64,000 nt of DNA from Cornus controversa (GCA_026545225.1 CM048854.1:27572730-27636729); one strand, 5' to 3'; shown: positions 45,225 to 58,600, counted from the stretch's first letter. The notes: generated by a model from the sequence alone, not told the origin. Numbers and translations: made by a program.

Positions 45225-45661
45225 TGTAAGAACCGTGACCACTTTTGCCCAGTTTTTCATCATTTTCATTTAATTATCATAGTAGTGTTTTAAACATGAT
45301 TGTTTATGTATTTTAAATATGAAATACATGTTTAGATAACATATCTAAGGTTTGGGAAAGTTTTCAAAGCGTTTGATAAAAGTTAACTTTTTCGGGTCCG
45401 ATTAACCCAGAGGCGCAGGCCTTGTGGGCCCAGAAAATTTAAAATTTTTGGAATGACTCCAAATTTGAAGGGTAGCTTAAATAAAATATTTGACACACTA
45501 CGAAATTAATTTCGTATCAATCGGAGTTACGGAACTCCGAAAACAAGTCTAGGAAAGTTTAGGAAAAAGTAATGGCATTGTTGTAAATATGGGTAGGTCA
45601 TTTTTCTATAAATAGAAAAGGAGAGCACCCAGCCCTATTCTCTTCTTCCCTCAGCTGTGAG

Positions 45662-45665
<4 letters not shown>

Positions 45666-45702
<37 letters not shown>
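45666..45702. repeat. (AT)n microsatellite in the solo LTR
   Basis: A perfect AT dinucleotide run just after a TATAAATAG-like promoter motif (about 45609) in the LTR. Confidence 0.9.
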
Positions 45703-45703
<1 letters not shown>

Positions 45704-47209
45704 CAACTTCTTCCCCTTCCCTTCTTCGTCAATTTAGAGGGACTTCAGTGGGAATTTGAGTTCACCGAAAAAGGAAGAAATGATTTACGCGATGAGGGCT
45801 TGAGTTTGATTGATCTGAAATTAATTTTCAAGAAAGTTGAATTTTTGAGTGAAGTAAGGAATAGCTTGAAACTATAGTTATTGAGGTAGGGGGAGTGTGT
45901 TGTGTCTTACATTTCAAGTTTAATTTCATATTTTTAGCATAAAATTTATGTATTCATGTTATATATGATTATATGAAATTTTGTAAATTAACTGTGAAAT
46001 TGAATTGATGATATATGTCTTGTTGAATTGAAAATGGTTGATAGAATTGCTTAATTGTGCAAATTGATATATATATATATATATATATATAGATTGCATA
46101 TGTGAATTTTTGGTGAATTTATTGAAAGCTTGAGTTTGGAAACTGAAAGTATACTTGTGTCATTATGAATTATTGAATGACATGCTAGAATGGACATATG
46201 GCATGTATTGAGTGCAAATCATCTAAATGTGCGAATGTACGTGCAAATGTGAGATATTTTATGTTTATAATGAATACTCGGGAATGACTCATAAAAAATA
46301 GAAGAGAAAAACATCATCTTTGGGGTTGAAAGTCCTCTACCTTGTGCAAGCAGGTGGTGACCGGACGGGAGCCCGAAATAGCCAAAGGAATTAAGATGTA
46401 AGATTTCGGTACATGTCTTGTCCGTGTGGTGTGAGTGTGAGTTCAATTTCGAGTACAATGTGATTTTGTGTTGAACTATGTAAAATAATATGACTTATGT
46501 GAAGCAAGTGAAATTGTGGATAAATTTGAATGTATCATATGTTATAGATATGATGGATTGTGCAATGAAGTATGTTGTGAAATTATGGTTGTCAATTGTA
46601 TTTGATGAGTATGTCATGAAAATGAACGTATAGCTTTGACTAGAATGCTAGGAAGCATGACACGTAGCTAAATTGTGCATTGGTATTTCCTTTATGCAAT
46701 TATATGAAATGTGGACTTGAATGGATTGCACAGCATATTACTTTGAGCCGTTGAACTTGCTCATCCCCCTACATTAACATTTTCAAGGCATAGTAAGAAA
46801 GTTTTTGAGGGTGATCATCCATGAGATGGATATGGGATCATTGAACCCTTTTTTTCTAATTAATTTGTTATTTGGCACATCTGGGATGGACCTATTACAT
46901 TGTTTCTTCTTACTTGAAAATTTGTATGAATGCGTTGAATGGTAGAAAATGAGCATGATGAATCGTTTTCTTTTAAATTCTATGCATGTATGAATGTTAA
47001 TGGATAACGACGGGTATAAAGGTGCATGAGATTAATTAAATGTTATCTATATGATAAATATAATTTTCAATTATGCATGATGAGTGTAAAATGATGGAAA
47101 ACTTGCATATAGAATACCCTTTTGAAGTATGAACCTTAAGGAGGTTAAATTGAGGACTTGAAACAGGGAGAAACAGGATTTGGGGAGTTTCAATCCACTG
47201 ATACCCCTA

Positions 47210-47415
47210 TCAGTCTGCAAATGCAGACCTACAGGTACCTGTTTCGGTCAACCAAAACTACCCTTCAGTTGATCGAAACTACACTTCAGTCGACCAAAAC
47301 TATCTATCAACTGACCGAAAGACCTCTTTCGATCGACCAAAGCTGAGGACCACTCAGCCGATGAATTGCCTAGGTTTTAGTTGACCGATGGGGTATCCAT
47401 CAGTCGACCGAAACT
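47210..47415. repeat. Short degenerate repeat of a TCGACCRAAACT motif
   Basis: Within ~205 bp near the LTR's 3' side, variants of GTCGACCGAAACT recur about seven times in direct orientation at roughly 20-30-bp spacing. They have alternating TTCAG, ATCAA or ATCAG leaders. Confidence 0.7.
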
Positions 47416-47630
47416 TGAATGAGAGACTTTTATGCATTATTGAACACCTTGAGTTGCATCTTATGAGATTATGGGTATGATGTATGTTCCGCGATGATAA
47501 TGTGAGATGATTAAGTGACATGTGACGATGTCAAGCATGAAATCAAAGAGGAAGTGTGATTAGAGGTGATGGTTTATTACACAATCACCCCTCAATTTCT
47601 GGGTAATAGAAATCGAGGCGTGACAGGAGC

Positions 47631-48420
47631 AATCTTCAGTACCTATTCCATTTACTTCAAATTTTATTCCACTTTCTTTAGTGATTTTAGTCATAGCTCT
47701 TATTCCCACTCCTTAAGCTCCTCTTTCACAACCTCTTCTTTCTTTAGTTCCAATTTAGTTATTGTGCTTGTCCAGCTTAGGAGATCTTTTAGAGCTTTGA
47801 GGTCCACTATACCTAATGATTTTGAGGTGTATGTTAGTTAGTTTGATATATGGCTAGATAGCTAGGTGTGGGTTTAAGGAAAATGTTGCGGCAAAATTCA
47901 TATATATTAAGATCAGTGGGAGTCAATTTATTATCCTTGTCCTATGTGTTAATGATATTGCCTAGTTAACAATGATATCCATATGATACATAATACTAAG
48001 AATTTTTTGTTAAATCACTTTGATATGAATGGCATAGGAAATACTGAATATGTCCTTAACATTAGGATCTGTAGAGATCGCATTACAAACACACTTGGAT
48101 TTTCTCAAAAGGTATATATTGATAAAGTTATAAAAGCTTTGGGGATAGAAAATTGTGCACTTAGTGATGTTCATGTTATAAAAGGGGATTGAGAGAATTC
48201 AAGTTGATGTCAAGACATATGTTTTTTTGCAGTTGGGAGTCTGAAGCATGTCATGACATGCAATAAACTTATATTAGTTATGTGGATGTGATGCTTGGAA
48301 GATTTCAAGAAAATCTAATAATTACTCATTAGAATGTAGTGAAGAATTTTTTGAGGTATCTCTAGAGAACTAAAGAGATCCAAATATGTATTTAAGAGTC
48401 ATTATTATCTATATATATAA
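47631..48420 (+). mobile_element. Ty1/Copia reverse transcriptase remnant
   Basis: Plus-strand wording in order: RRSFRALRSTIPNDFEVYVS, VYIVKISGSQFIILVLCVNDI, NFLLNHFDMNGIGNTEYVLN, LGFSQKVYIDKVIKALGIEN and then VGSLKHVMTC. This matches the integrase-RT junction and the RVT_2 domain of plant Copia elements. The sequence is broken at many points (at least five) and lacks gag and integrase. It is an old fossil lying directly right of the solo LTR. Confidence 0.75.
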
Positions 48421-48449
48421 TTTATGCACGTGATATTATGTTTGCATGA

Positions 48450-48722
48450 GAGTGATGTTACACTCATGAAAGTGTTTGGGGTAGATGTGAGTTTGGCACC
48501 ACATTAGTAAATTCAAACATAATTATTAAAGTTTGTCTAGGAATGGTATTACACTCATGAGGGTGTCTAGGCTAGATGTGGGATTGGCATCACATTGGTA
48601 AATTCAAACATTATTATTAAAGTTTACTTGGGAGTGATATTACACTCATGAGGATAGTTTAGGCTAGATATGAGATTGACTTCGTATCGGTAAACCTTTA
48701 CACTGGATAGAAGATTAGCAGT
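48450..48722. repeat. Three tandem copies of a 91-bp unit
   Basis: GAGTGATGTTACACTCATGA, GAATGGTATTACACTCATGA and GAGTGATATTACACTCATGA start units at about 48450, 48541 and 48632. Each continues with GGTAAATTCAAACATTATTATT-like sequence. The array lies in the Copia remnant's downstream part. Confidence 0.8.
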
Positions 48723-49470
48723 TTTGTTGTAATATGTTTAGGATGACATATCATAATGGTATGAAGTATGATAGATAGTGAGGTGTGCATTTAGACCACA
48801 TGCAATTTGCACATCTCATGAAATGCAGTAAAAACCTAAATTGAATCGATTTTGAGACCATGAAACTGTTTAGACTAATATATTACTTGTCTACGCATTC
48901 ATGATCCACTATTGAAAAAGTCTATGAAAAAGAGTATTTTAAAGTTTCAACCCATCTATTTCAATAATTGAATTTTTGAAATAAAATGAGTTGACCACTC
49001 GACTTTTCTAAACTGTTGCAACTCACAGAGTCGTTTTATAAAACTTATAGTGCATGGACCAAGTGAAAAATTGTTGAAAATTTTAAATAAATAAAATTAT
49101 TTTGTGATCTAGTTGGCAGTATAAAATTTATACCATTGGATTGTGATTTTCCTAACTTTATTTGATGAGATTTAATTATAACCATTGGTATCTAAGTTTT
49201 CATAATAGGAAGAGAGACTTAGGTATATTTGTTTATAGAAAAGTCGTTCCCCTTGTTGTTAACCCTATTCAACCCCCATCAGAGAATAAAAGGATGTAGA
49301 ATTCTCTAAGAATCTCTAACAGAAAACTAAGAGTATTCTACCATTTGTTTATCATCAATCAGATATGATTACTTAAATAAACTCTTTCATTAATTATTGA
49401 ATTCTTGATTTCTACACCTTGATTTTTAATTTAAACCCAACAATAAATGCTTGCAACTTATCAGCTTAGC
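48723..49470 (+). mobile_element. Probable Copia 3' end / LTR remnant
   Basis: The region follows the Copia pol remnant and has LTR-like wording near 49280-49460, with ATAAAAGGATGTAGAATTC, CTCTAAGAATCTCTAACAG and a late TTCTTGATTTCTACACC. No partner LTR is present and the ends are not defined. Tentative. Confidence 0.35.
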
Positions 49471-49749
49471 TTTTTATTTGTTTCTTTTCCATCTCCTACT
49501 TATCAGCTTAGGTTTGAGTTAGAAACCACCCTCTCACAAACACACACATATTGTGGGCATAACATTTACAGTCGCATGTGCCTTTTATAAATAACTTTTC
49601 CTCTTAGTGTACTAATTTTTAGTTACATTCTTACCGGCCTTCATTATTCATGTATTCAAATGTAAGCCTCTATGTCTAGGACATAATGGAGTGATTAATG
49701 CTATTGTTCTGTATACCCAGGAAAACTTTTCCCCAAATACTTTAGATTT

Positions 49750-49802
<53 letters not shown>

Positions 49803-51289
49803 TGCATTTTTTAAACATTGACAGTAGAAATTAAATATTTGTTCTTAACCCTTTTCATTTAGATGTCATGTCATTCCTTTTGCATAAGAAATTTGAGGAG
49901 ATTTGGTGTTTAGCTGCTACAACTGTGTAATATCTTATTTTGTTAGTTTCTTATTTAATAATTATAGAGTCCTTTTGCGGTTATTTCTCATAATGCATGC
50001 TTCTGACACAAATTGATCACACGTGTTTCATGCTGAATTATAGGATGTTATAAGATATTCCACACTACCATTATCAACCAAGAAAAAAGAATAGTGATTC
50101 GATTTAAATTGAAAAATCAAAGTCTTTGAGATTGTAGTGGTATACTCTTCAAATAATGTCAAGCTCCCATTAATTTTTTAAATTATATTTATATTCATTA
50201 GGTCTAATAATGACAAATTTGAAATTCAGAAAATATTTGGCATTGAATTAATTTATCTTTGTGAAGCTATTTAAGAAAGTGGAAATAATTTCGAGAAATT
50301 GTAGATAAATCTTTCACTGTCATTCCATAATTATGTGGAATGATTCAAAAAATAATTATAAGAGATTTATATGTCATTCTTAATATTATATTTTTTTATT
50401 TTTTTTCTTCCAACAGTTAAAGCAGACACACGCTCATGCTTCTAAGTCTGGCTCGAATTCTCAATCTCTTTTTTCAAGCGAAGGTATCATTTTTAATTTC
50501 AAAATCTTGAAAATATGCCTTACAAATTCAAGATATTTAAATTTAAATCTATATCCGGTAACAATCCAAAGGACAAAACCCAAGAAATTCTCTTCAAATT
50601 TTTTTTTTTTTTTTTTTGGTATGCAGCCTACCCCACCCCTAAGATAATGAGATCTTATTTGTTCAAGTCATTTGGCAATGTGTGTGTATATGCATACTAA
50701 TACATAACATAGCGTATATTCTGTTGCATGGTCGTATAAATTATAAGGTTTTCAGAATTCAACATTTTGAAAGAAAAAGAAATAGTCGAAAAGCTATAAA
50801 ACCTAAGACTCCCGAGAAAAGAAATGAGAGGATAACATTACTTATGAGAGAAAAGAAAACAAAAAAGATGATATCAATAATCTATATTCATGTTTGGATA
50901 AACATGAGAGAAAAAAAATGAAATGATATTATTCTTGTTTGGATAACATAGGTGAGAAAAAAGAAAAGAAATGATAACAACCAAATTACTATCATACCAT
51001 TTTATATTTAATGGGACATGGATGGAATAACAATTTCTCTCTTTAATTGTTGAGAATAGTTTCGAGACTATGAAAGCACTATTTAACCCACTATCATTTT
51101 TCTTCCAATCTTCTCATTTTTAGACAGATTTCCTTATGAGGGATTTGGAGAGAGAACTATCCCTCCAAATCTCTCTCAATCCTCTCATTTCTCTCCATTT
51201 AAAGTATCCAAACACAAAACATACTATCGTTTCTTTTCTTTTCTCTCATTATCCTTCCAAATCCAAACGATGCCTAAGTGATATTTGAT
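49471..51289. other. Unassigned intergenic DNA
   Basis: AT-rich sequence with an (AT)n microsatellite (49753-49798) and T-rich runs. Between about 50870 and 51250, TTTGGATAA-ATG-GAGAAAA words recur in both orientations, hinting at a decayed inverted-repeat element. No conserved coding frame was recognised. Confidence 0.4.
49753..49798. repeat. (AT)n microsatellite
   Basis: 23 uninterrupted AT dinucleotides. Confidence 0.95.
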
Positions 51290-51294
51290 AATCC

Positions 51295-51640
51295 AATTCA
51301 GTCATTATCATCATCATCTTTGCCTTAATCTCATATAAATGGGGTCGATCACATGAATTACTCTCAATTGAGTGAAAATATATTTTCCTAATGATAGGTA
51401 ATCCATCAAAGAATTTGGTATGGTTTCTTTTTAATAAGCCGGTTGTCTACCTCACGTTGAACCCGGCATCTTTGTCACATCTGACCTTGGGTACCGACAA
51501 TAAGAGTCAAAGAAAATCATCTTTATTCAAAGAGGCATGCATCATATGAACCCAACTATAATGCATTCCTTAGCATCGCGTGAGTTCGAGACTGAGACCC
51601 TGTGCCCAGCCGTCAGAGCCAATCTTATTTCCAAAGTTAC
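51295..51640 (-). mobile_element. RTE-type LINE 3' tail remnant
   Basis: The plus-strand wording CATTATCATCATCATCTTTG, CCTTAATCTCATATAAATGG and GGTCGATCACATGAAT is the reverse complement of the ATG-repeat-tailed 3' end common to plant RTE-like LINEs. The reverse transcriptase was not found next to it, so only the tail survives. Confidence 0.45.
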
Positions 51641-52447
51641 AAATCTAAATAAGTATTAGTTCTAAAACTTAGTAAGTACTTATCTAATTAAGTTTGTTTG
51701 ATAATGCAAAGACTTTTGATAATACAATTTGAATATTACTTTTAAAAGTAAGCAATTTCAATTGAAGTGACTTTCATTGACACTAAATTTAGGATTCAAA
51801 ATGATTTTTAAAAAAAGTAAGTTTTTATTAATACTCATAAATTTCAGCACTTCAAATTCAGTTTTTAAAATTTTCATTACTTAATTTTAAATTCAGTTTT
51901 TAAAATTTTCAATACTTAATTTTATCAAACAGCACATTACATGAAAATCATTCACTCTGGCCACCATTAGTGTTGTATCAAATTCAAGTCTTCTAGACAA
52001 GAGACACTTGTTCATATGGATAAATATGAAGAGTAGCGATGCATAAGTTCGGAAGGGGCTTATATGAGTGAGTGGTGAACTTTACCGCATGATATTACAA
52101 GAGCGTAGTGATACATATTCCAAATTCGAACTAGTCTGACAAAAACTTATATGAGTAGAGTAGTGAGCCCCACTTGTCCGATAATCGGACTATAATGAGA
52201 ACCACCCTTCTATAACCCAGTTGATTGATATCATGATTTCACAATTTCAAACCTTCTAGATTAAACACACAAGTCATTCATATCACATGCAAGATTGGAA
52301 GTTAAGCCATTGCCGTGATGGTGACCAAATCATTTTATATCTGCTAAATGCTGCTACAAAAGATATTTGAATTGCAGGTGTCACCATAGTACCACATTAA
52401 TAACTGAAAGTGATAGGCTTTGCCATTACCAATTAACCCTAAACACA
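51641..52447. other. Unassigned spacer downstream of GPN2
   Basis: AT-rich, with a TTTTAAAATTTTCA-type duplication near 51865-51920. No coding region or element was recognised. Confidence 0.5.
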
Positions 52448-52453
52448 TTTATT
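52448..52453 (-). terminator. Candidate poly(A) signal of GPN2
   Basis: AATAAA on the minus strand, about 213 nt past the stop codon at 52666, a normal 3' UTR length for a plant gene. Confidence 0.5.
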
Positions 52454-52665
52454 TGTCACACCAAAAAGCCACCAAGTGTGCTGTAATTCTTTTGCTGGTT
52501 TTTCTGAATCTGCAGGAAGCTCCATCAGTAGTGATATTGGATTAACCAAAACTGCAGCAAGAATATGATCAGAAGAAGAAAACGAAAAAATAGAAAGTAA
52601 TGGTCTGATCAAATGGTCACCAAAGCCTGTGATTCTCAAACAAAACTGGCTTGTTACTTTCCTCA

Positions 52666-55600
52666 TCAGTCTTGAGGATCAAAATTTTCATCATCTTTCA
52701 TGTACTTCTCTTGCACAGCTGCAACTGTGGTCTGCTTTGTTAAGCAAAACAAATCAAACTCGTTACATACAAAAACAGTTAACACACATAAAAGAGCAGA
52801 TATAAAATAAAATAAGAGTTGCAGATACAGTCACATACACGAGGACAAATCCAGACGCCCTAAAAGATGAAGACCTAAGTACTCAGGTTAATGATCCCCA
52901 TTCAATTGGCGCTATTCTTACCATGTACAACACTTTCAGAACATAGAAGAAATAAGTACAAAAAGATGGAAACAAATAAATTCCCATGCTAATATCTCAT
53001 GTAATTGATAGACAAAGGGAATTACATTTTGTGCCATAGACTAAAAGTGCGTCAGTCTTCTATATGAGCTGAAAAAAAAAATGACATAATTTGTTTCTGC
53101 CATTTCCCATCACCTGGATATTTTTTTGATAGTCATCACTCATCAACCTCATGACAAACTGATTTTTTTTTTTTTGATAAATCATGACAAACTGATTTTC
53201 TTTCTAGATAAAATTGAAGAAACCTATAAAAGAATGCTATTGTAAGATTTAGAATCACCATTATGCAAGTTGGGAAGATCTTTTCAATCAGTATAAAGAA
53301 AAGTATTGAAAATAACATCATAAAAGGCAACTACAAGACACCCATCAGAAAACTCGAAGAGAAAAAGGATATCTATAATAATCCCAATCAAGAGGACCAA
53401 CTGCAACTTTACTGAACTCAACAGCACTGCCTTCTATTCCAGAAAAAATATAACCATTGCTCTTGTCAATCATCTTAACAAGATTTCCAACGCTCTCTTT
53501 ATCCTGAAATGGCACATGCAAATTAGAACACATGCTACAGATTAACATAAAAGAAAATGTAGAGATATAGGCATGCCTGAATGTCCAATGTTGTAAAATT
53601 AACAAGACTGTAGTCTTCTATCACCTCGCACAGCTCCTTTGTAAGCTTTCTGCAATAAGCATATGGTTCACTTACAAATTTAACTTTTAAAAGTAGCAAG
53701 ACATAAGGTTTCTCTTACTAATATTTTGTTGAGGACAAAATCAAATAATTAAACAACTTATGTAACCAATTTATGCATTTTTTTTATCCTGCTGAGGTTA
53801 TGCTTCTACTTCTCACTGGAACATCAGAAGTACTATTTGATGTATCAGAATATATTAGGCAGAATGAAATCTTTATTGTACTCGATATTTTTAGCAACCT
53901 GTATATAATAGACTAAAATTTCAGAAGTGTGATCCACTCCCAGGAGTAAGGAGCGAACATCATTTAAAACTGATAGGCATGGACCTGAGCAACACACTGT
54001 CAAATGTTGATTTCCTAACTAATGCCTTGGAGGCATGACACTACAGAATTACAACCCTCAATACAGGGACAAGTCAGAGATATTAGCGTACAATAAAATA
54101 TAAAGAATATATATATATATAAAATATTATGCTTATCCAATAGCCAATGTAGATGGATAGCACTTCCAGAGAAAGGTAACTGGTACATTGGCACCAATAG
54201 CAAATGTAGATGGTTAGCACTTCCAGAGAAAGGTAACTGGTACATTGGCAATTGACCTAGAAGAGTCATAAACCACCATTTGTCAGTCCTGCCAGTGCAG
54301 TGTGCTGGGAGGACTGGATCGGATACAGAATTAAACTTTGAGGGCTGTTTGGAAATAAAGAACAGGTTTAGTAAGTACCCCTCCAACTGGTCCTAAGACA
54401 TATGCTGATTGGCAAGTCTTCAGACTTGGGTTGTTCAAATCCCTCCCCTAAAAGAGTGTTATATTTGAAATAAGAGCAAACTGCTGTAACATTGATTTTA
54501 GAATTAGAAAAGTTTGCTGTTGTTTTCCAAATATGAGATAAGGTGATCTCATTTTAAGAAAAACAAACAAGCTTTTGGCATTAATTGCACAAAATGGCTA
54601 TCTGTTAAGTGTGCATTCTTACGCTAGACAAATCGAGTTTTTACCATTTGAACCCAGCTGCGGTCTTGCATAAATAAGTTCCTAAGGAAATACCCAAGTC
54701 AATAAAGTGACAGCAAATATATGCTTGATGCTGTGATAGTTTAAATGTAATTTTAGCTCACAACACCACCAATCACAATAAAGGGATTCCAATGGACAGT
54801 ATCATTTAAATAACTCAAGCTGAAGTGATTTTTGAATTAAGGTGATTGGAGCCACGCTACATACCTTACAAAAAATATATATATTGAAAGCAAATAATGC
54901 AGGTGATGGAAAAACACCTAAATTTGGTCCAATAATTGGGCCTTACGTGGTTCTACAGTCAATCTGTTAATCCAAGTAGGTATATAAGTGCAGATTAGAA
55001 TCTTCAAGTGTGTGATATTCTTACTGAATCTAGGACATGGAATGAGCCTCTTCTACAAAGCCTAGAATACTACTAACATAATTAAGGGTATTTACCCATT
55101 ACTCAAATTGAACTTGAAAATACTTCTTGTGGGGGAAAATATGCTAATGGCCTTTTTTCTATGAATTGGCTAGGCCCCTAAATTAACTGATTTGAAACCA
55201 TAAGATAGAAATATTTCTCTGGGCTATTTATGAGAGACATACTTCTAACCCAAACAAATCTTGTTATACGCCATACTATAATTCATGAAGAATGAAGAAT
55301 GTTCGATATATGATCTTCTTTCGTTGAATATCCATATGAAGTATTGGTTCTTCTGGTTCAGCTACCCTCAATCAATATAGAGGTATTATCCAACGGACGG
55401 CAGATCCTAAAGCAGGTCATATTTCTCCCAGAGGATAGCATACTCTTTAGAAGATAGCTTTTATTTTATGACGTATTTAGTCGCAAAGACACAGTATCTT
55501 TGTGTTAGGATATAGTGTTATTATGTTGGCAATTTCAGCTTCATAGACGTAATCAAGTGGTAATTTTGGGTTTGAGATTGTGTCTAAGTCTTGTCCATGT

Positions 55601-58600
55601 TTGAGTTGAAGATTATGTTCAACCAACATTTAGAAAGACTAGAGCATACTTAACAATGAGTTGTTTACTCTCAAAGCATGTGTGTGACTTCTTCGATCTT
55701 TCAAGATATCAATTACAGTTTGATTTGGCAAAGAACTATTAGCAGAAGAGACTCATATCTACTTCACAATCATATGTGCGAGAACTTAGGATCCAATCAC
55801 TATTGATGAAGACAGATTGATTGGTTTATTGACAGAACAGCAACTGATCTTGTGAGAATCAGGTCTGAAACTGACGTATTAATAGCTTTTGGGCTCGTGT
55901 CGGGAGTAGGAATCAGGCGTAAGATTGTTCCGGGGTCTTGGTGAGTGGTAAGGCTTGACCTTTTTGTCAGTTTTGACATGTAACATTTTCTCCATATGAT
56001 GGATTCATTTGCCTTAGACGAGGACTCATGTTTTTTCCTGGTTCAGGTTTTCCATGTTAAAGTCTGATTACTTCTTTACTTGCTTTTGATTTTATTAACT
56101 GCATTATTGACTGATTTGACATAAATTTAATTGAATTTAATTACAATCAATAAGAATCCTAACTCTTGTGAGATCTTTAAGTCAGTTGCTACTGTGCTTA
56201 CAGAGTTTATTAACATTGATGATAAACCTACCCTTACTCCATACATGAAAATTAAAATGGATCAGTGATCCCTTCTTCCCGCTAAGCCTCCTCAGATTGT
56301 GTCATTTGAGACTGCTTGGGTTTGCTGGTGGTGGCTAACTTACACACATGCTTTATTGTTGTGGCTGAGTGTCAGCGTTGCTGGTTGATATTAAATTTGC
56401 CTTGAAACATAGAAGTTTCAAGCCTTCATATCAAAAGACACTTTGAAGACTACTAATAGTGAACAAAATAAATCCACCTAGGCTGATATGGAGTCGACTC
56501 AAGGAAATTCAGCAGGATTTCTCATGCTTTCAACAAGCTAATTGAGTAGCTAATTGTGAACAAAGACACTTTGAAGACTACTAATAGTGAACAAAATAAA
56601 TCCACCTAGGCTGATATGGAGTCGACTCAAGGAAATTCAGCAGGATTTCTCATGCTTTCAACAAGCTAATTGAGTAGCTAATAAATTAGAAAAAAAAAAT
56701 GGCCATTCCCTTAATATGAAACAAAATATGCTATCAAGATTGTCCTATGGGGGTCAAAAAAGTCAGGGCCATGCATACCAACAAGCTAATTGAGTAGCTA
56801 ATAAATTAGCAAAAATTGGCCATTCCCTTAATATGAAACAAACATGCTATCAAGATTGTCCTGCAGGGGTAAAAAAAAAGAAAAAAAAAAGTTGATTTGG
56901 GAGGACATATGTGGTGTAAATTCTTCACGCTTCGCTTGTTAGCCTTTTGTTCCCTTCACACCTCACCAAAAGAAGCCATCTATTATTGGATGCTACCTCC
57001 CTTCTGTCAATTCTCATGCCATTGGACAATAAGAAATAAAGTGAATTGAACATAATCCTTCCATCTGGATCATAATGTTGTTCATTGTAGTATTGCTAGT
57101 AACACAGATCATCTAAGTTCCACACTCGAACTTTTTCTTATTCTTCAAACTTTTCAGCAATAAAACCATTCAAACAACCCTATTAAACCCTAACCATGCT
57201 CCGTAATATTACATAAGAAACCTCAACCTGAGTCACCCTTTATAGAGAGAAATTTGAAAAGATCTTGCACCAAAAAGGAGAAATTCAACTATTTAAAGTA
57301 ATCTTAAATCAATCATATGTCAGGAGTGGTAGGTAGAAAGAACATTGCTCGTAAAATAAACATAGGATGAATGACTGAAAAACTATATCAGTCCGTAAGA
57401 GGTCAAAAATGTTCAATGATATCGAATACAATTTAGTCAACAAAAAATATGGCAAAAAAAAAAAAAGGAAGAAAAACAAGTTGTTATGATAAACAGAGGT
57501 GCTAAGACAAGAAAATGAAGTTTTAAAAGATAAACGCTAAAGAGATTAAGAGATAAAATGAACTGATAACCATGGAAAAGATAATAAACAAGAATAGTTT
57601 GGTCATCTGCAGAAAGACCATCAACTACAGCATCTGTTGAGTTGCAGGGTGAGGCCGGGAGAGGGGGGAACCAAATTGGGGATGGGAGTAATATAAAGAA
57701 AATGCCCCATATCCAGTACCAATAGAGGTCTTCATCATTTCAGGTGCTTTAAACACAAAAATATTTCATTAGTAGTCATCCAATCCAGGTGGTATTGTGG
57801 TAAAGGATATGTGTCAACAAATGTACCAGGATCCTGTGGCATCCAAAATGGGGGACCTTTCATCTAAAAATTATGCCTCAAATGAAACTATGGGCATATA
57901 TAAGATGTATTAGCAACAAATGATCACCAAATCTACCAACAAGCAGCATTAGCTGCAAAGAAGATGGTAACGAACAAATACATTGAATGAACAAACTCTT
58001 TAGAGAGAGAGAGAGAGGGGATAAAAAAAAGGGAGACAAAAAGAAGCATAATATATGGTCAGCTAAACTTACAAGACATGCACAGTAAACAGAGTGAAAA
58101 TTGATCTATGCTATTTCACACAAAGAACTCTGAGCATACACCACACCTGTACTTAGCAGAGCAAGGATCCTGATCAAGCTGATGCTGCAAATAAGACAAA
58201 TCTTGCACGTCTGTATAGAAATCAAGGTTAAAAGCTGCAACAACATACCAAGATAGTGATTAGTAGGGATGAAAGAATAGTGTTTGGAAGTTTGTTTTTA
58301 AATTGAATATAACGCAAGTGATGTCTAAAGACGTGCCACGACCAAACCTAGCTTTCCATAGCTTTCAATTAGATCGATCTTGGAGAAAACATTGATGTGA
58401 GGAAGCTCCATGTGTAACATAGTTGATAATGAGAGAACCAATGCACTCACATACTTCCCAGGATCGCTGCAAAGATGGGAATCAATTAAGTGCACTGCTG
58501 TCAACTGCATACAATAAAGACCTTGTTGAGATGCTACTGGTTACATCGTTGTAATAACAAGCTAAAGCCACCTGTACTCAGATGCTCGAGGTCTGACCAG

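Larger units (their letters stand above)
45225..47625 (+). mobile_element. Solo LTR of a Gypsy-type retrotransposon
   Basis: Starts TGTAAGAACCGTGACC and ends TAATAGAAATCGAGGCGTGACA, giving TG...CA ends with the wording of Del/Tekay-like LTRs. The flanks GGAAC (45220-45224) and GGAGC (47626-47630) match at 4 of 5, as expected for a target duplication. No internal domain remains, so it probably arose by recombination between the two LTRs. It contains two AT microsatellites and a ~20-bp-period TCGACCRAAACT repeat. A related truncated fragment lies at 26865-27675. Confidence 0.75.
53650..58146 (-). other. GPN2 intron 7 (4.5 kb) with local duplications
   Basis: The largest intron. It contains a 57-bp tandem duplication (54139-54252), a 128-bp duplication (56434-56681) and an overlapping 120-bp duplication (56661-56870). 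The rest is unassigned AT-rich DNA. A short frame near 56180-56340 with [19 protein letters not shown]-like wording may be a retroelement scrap, but I cannot place it. Confidence 0.6.

Noticed and set aside
48450-48722. Regular 91-bp repeats considered as an array of special function
   Set aside because: The units are contiguous, diverged, without spacers and located in a Copia remnant. They are an ordinary tandem duplication.
53345-53372. Reading frame continuing past GPN2 exon 9
   Set aside because: This is translation of the U12 intron start. The conserved C-terminus is regained only by splicing to 52726.
54015-54386. 123-codon minus-strand ORF in GPN2 intron 7
   Set aside because: It is produced by the 57-bp tandem duplication translated in frame. 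No domain and no splice support.
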